In this document: positions 7,208-7,668 of the stretch, in pieces
Numbering within the stretch: the stretch's first letter is position 1
Layout of the letters: every line of letters starts with the position of its first letter
DNA from: DAOUMU01 sp034409055
GTDB taxonomy: Bacteria; Chloroflexota; Anaerolineae; 4572-78; J111
Length of the DNA stretch: 7,668 nucleotides
Assembly: GCA_034409055.1 (NCBI GenBank)
Contig: DAOUMU010000516.1
Span: forward strand, 1 to 7,668
Direction of reading: 5' to 3'
The notes under the pieces: model-generated
Seen by the model: the letters and a program-made list of their open reading frames with translations, nothing else
Databases searched by the model: none
Told to the model about the DNA's origin: nothing
Made by a program: the position numbers and the translations under genes

Positions 7208-7668
7208 AAAGGTTCCGATTTAAATTGAATGGTAATGTCGGTGAAGCCCAGGGAACGCAGTAAATTCTCAATATAAAGTCGGCCCTCCTCTTCGGCCTTT
7301 TGATAAATATTGCGTTCGATGGCCCAATCGACCAGCGATTCTTCGGCCAGGAGGCGAGCCCGGCTTTCTAACGTTTTATCAATCTGGCGAAAAAGGCCGG
7401 TTTTGTGTTCGTAAACGTAGGTGCGCTCGTTATCGATGCGACTGTAGAGAATGTCGGCGGGGGGGAGGGTGATCTTAACGGCAGTCCCTTGCACCTGAAT
7501 GTCCTCCGGTGTGACTTTACTCAAGTCAAGCCCGGCCACTACTTCGCCCTCGGCGATCAAGGTTAACTTGTCGGTCCCAAAGATTTTCTCCCAGAGGCCA
7601 CTCGGTTCATTCTCAAGATTGATGACCGTCTGCATAGCAAACTCTGCGGTTTCCAGGCGTCCCAGGGG
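7204..7668 (-). CDS. DUF4230 protein, C-terminal part (5' end outside window)
   Basis: The frame is open to the right edge, so the ATG at 7635 is probably internal; residues before it (LGRLETAEFAMQTVINLEN) fit the start of the DUF4230 domain. About 154 residues are visible: LTLIAEGEVVAGLDLSKVTP, AVKITLPPADILYSRID, a helical segment RLLAEESLVDWAIERNIYQKA and YIENLLRSLGFTDITIQF at the end. Motif for motif it parallels the downstream gene, so the two look like a tandem duplication. Whether it also has a membrane anchor and Pro-rich linker cannot be seen. It stops inside the start of its neighbour (4-bp overlap), so the pair is surely one transcription unit. Confidence 0.85.
   Translation of the reverse strand, partial: PLGRLETAEFAMQTVINLENEPSGLWEKIFGTDKLTLIAEGEVVAGLDLSKVTPEDIQVQGTAVKITLPPADILYSRIDNERTYVYEHKTGLFRQIDKTLESRARLLAEESLVDWAIERNIYQKAEEEGRLYIENLLRSLGFTDITIQFKSEPL

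Overview
The window reads as ordinary chromosome from a free-living, moderately GC-rich bacterium. The best guess is Chloroflexota (Anaerolineae-like). That guess rests on the protein flavour, on two membrane-tethered DUF4230 genes with a Pro/Thr linker, and on the habit of filling gene gaps with short 7-nt repeat arrays. It is an inference, because there is no rRNA gene or other marker here to settle it. The left edge cuts hypF and the right edge cuts a DUF4230 gene.

Left half, + strand (1-4088): four [NiFe]-hydrogenase maturation genes in the order hypF (3' part), hypC, hypD, hypE. HypF and HypE make the cyanide ligands from carbamoyl phosphate. HypE carries them as a thiocyanate on its C-terminal cysteine, which is present here. 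HypC and HypD hold the iron on which the Fe(CN)2CO group is assembled before delivery to the hydrogenase large subunit. No hydrogenase structural gene, hypA or hypB is visible, so these probably lie upstream. The gaps between the genes grow (35, 110 and 177 bp), and each one is occupied by repeats.

Middle (4102-4860): a convergent, more AT-rich gene for a single-domain response regulator lies on the - strand, 13 bp from the end of hypE. Beyond it is a 360-bp gap without an intact gene. That gap holds a start-less reading frame that looks like the tail of a membrane protein, a perfect 15-bp-stem terminator, and a GTAG-footed hairpin resembling REP elements.

Right half, - strand (4861-7668): two overlapping DUF4230 genes, then purH (last two steps of IMP synthesis), all read leftwards towards the terminator at 4726-4758.

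I see no clearly new defence, mobile or biosynthetic system. The most unusual material is the repeats. Arrays with a 7-nt period occur at four places with different unit sequences, and two 21-nt arrays sit between hypD and hypE. One heptamer array lies inside the hypF reading frame, where a change of one copy would shift the frame. The stop codons of hypF and hypD both lie within repeat sequence.
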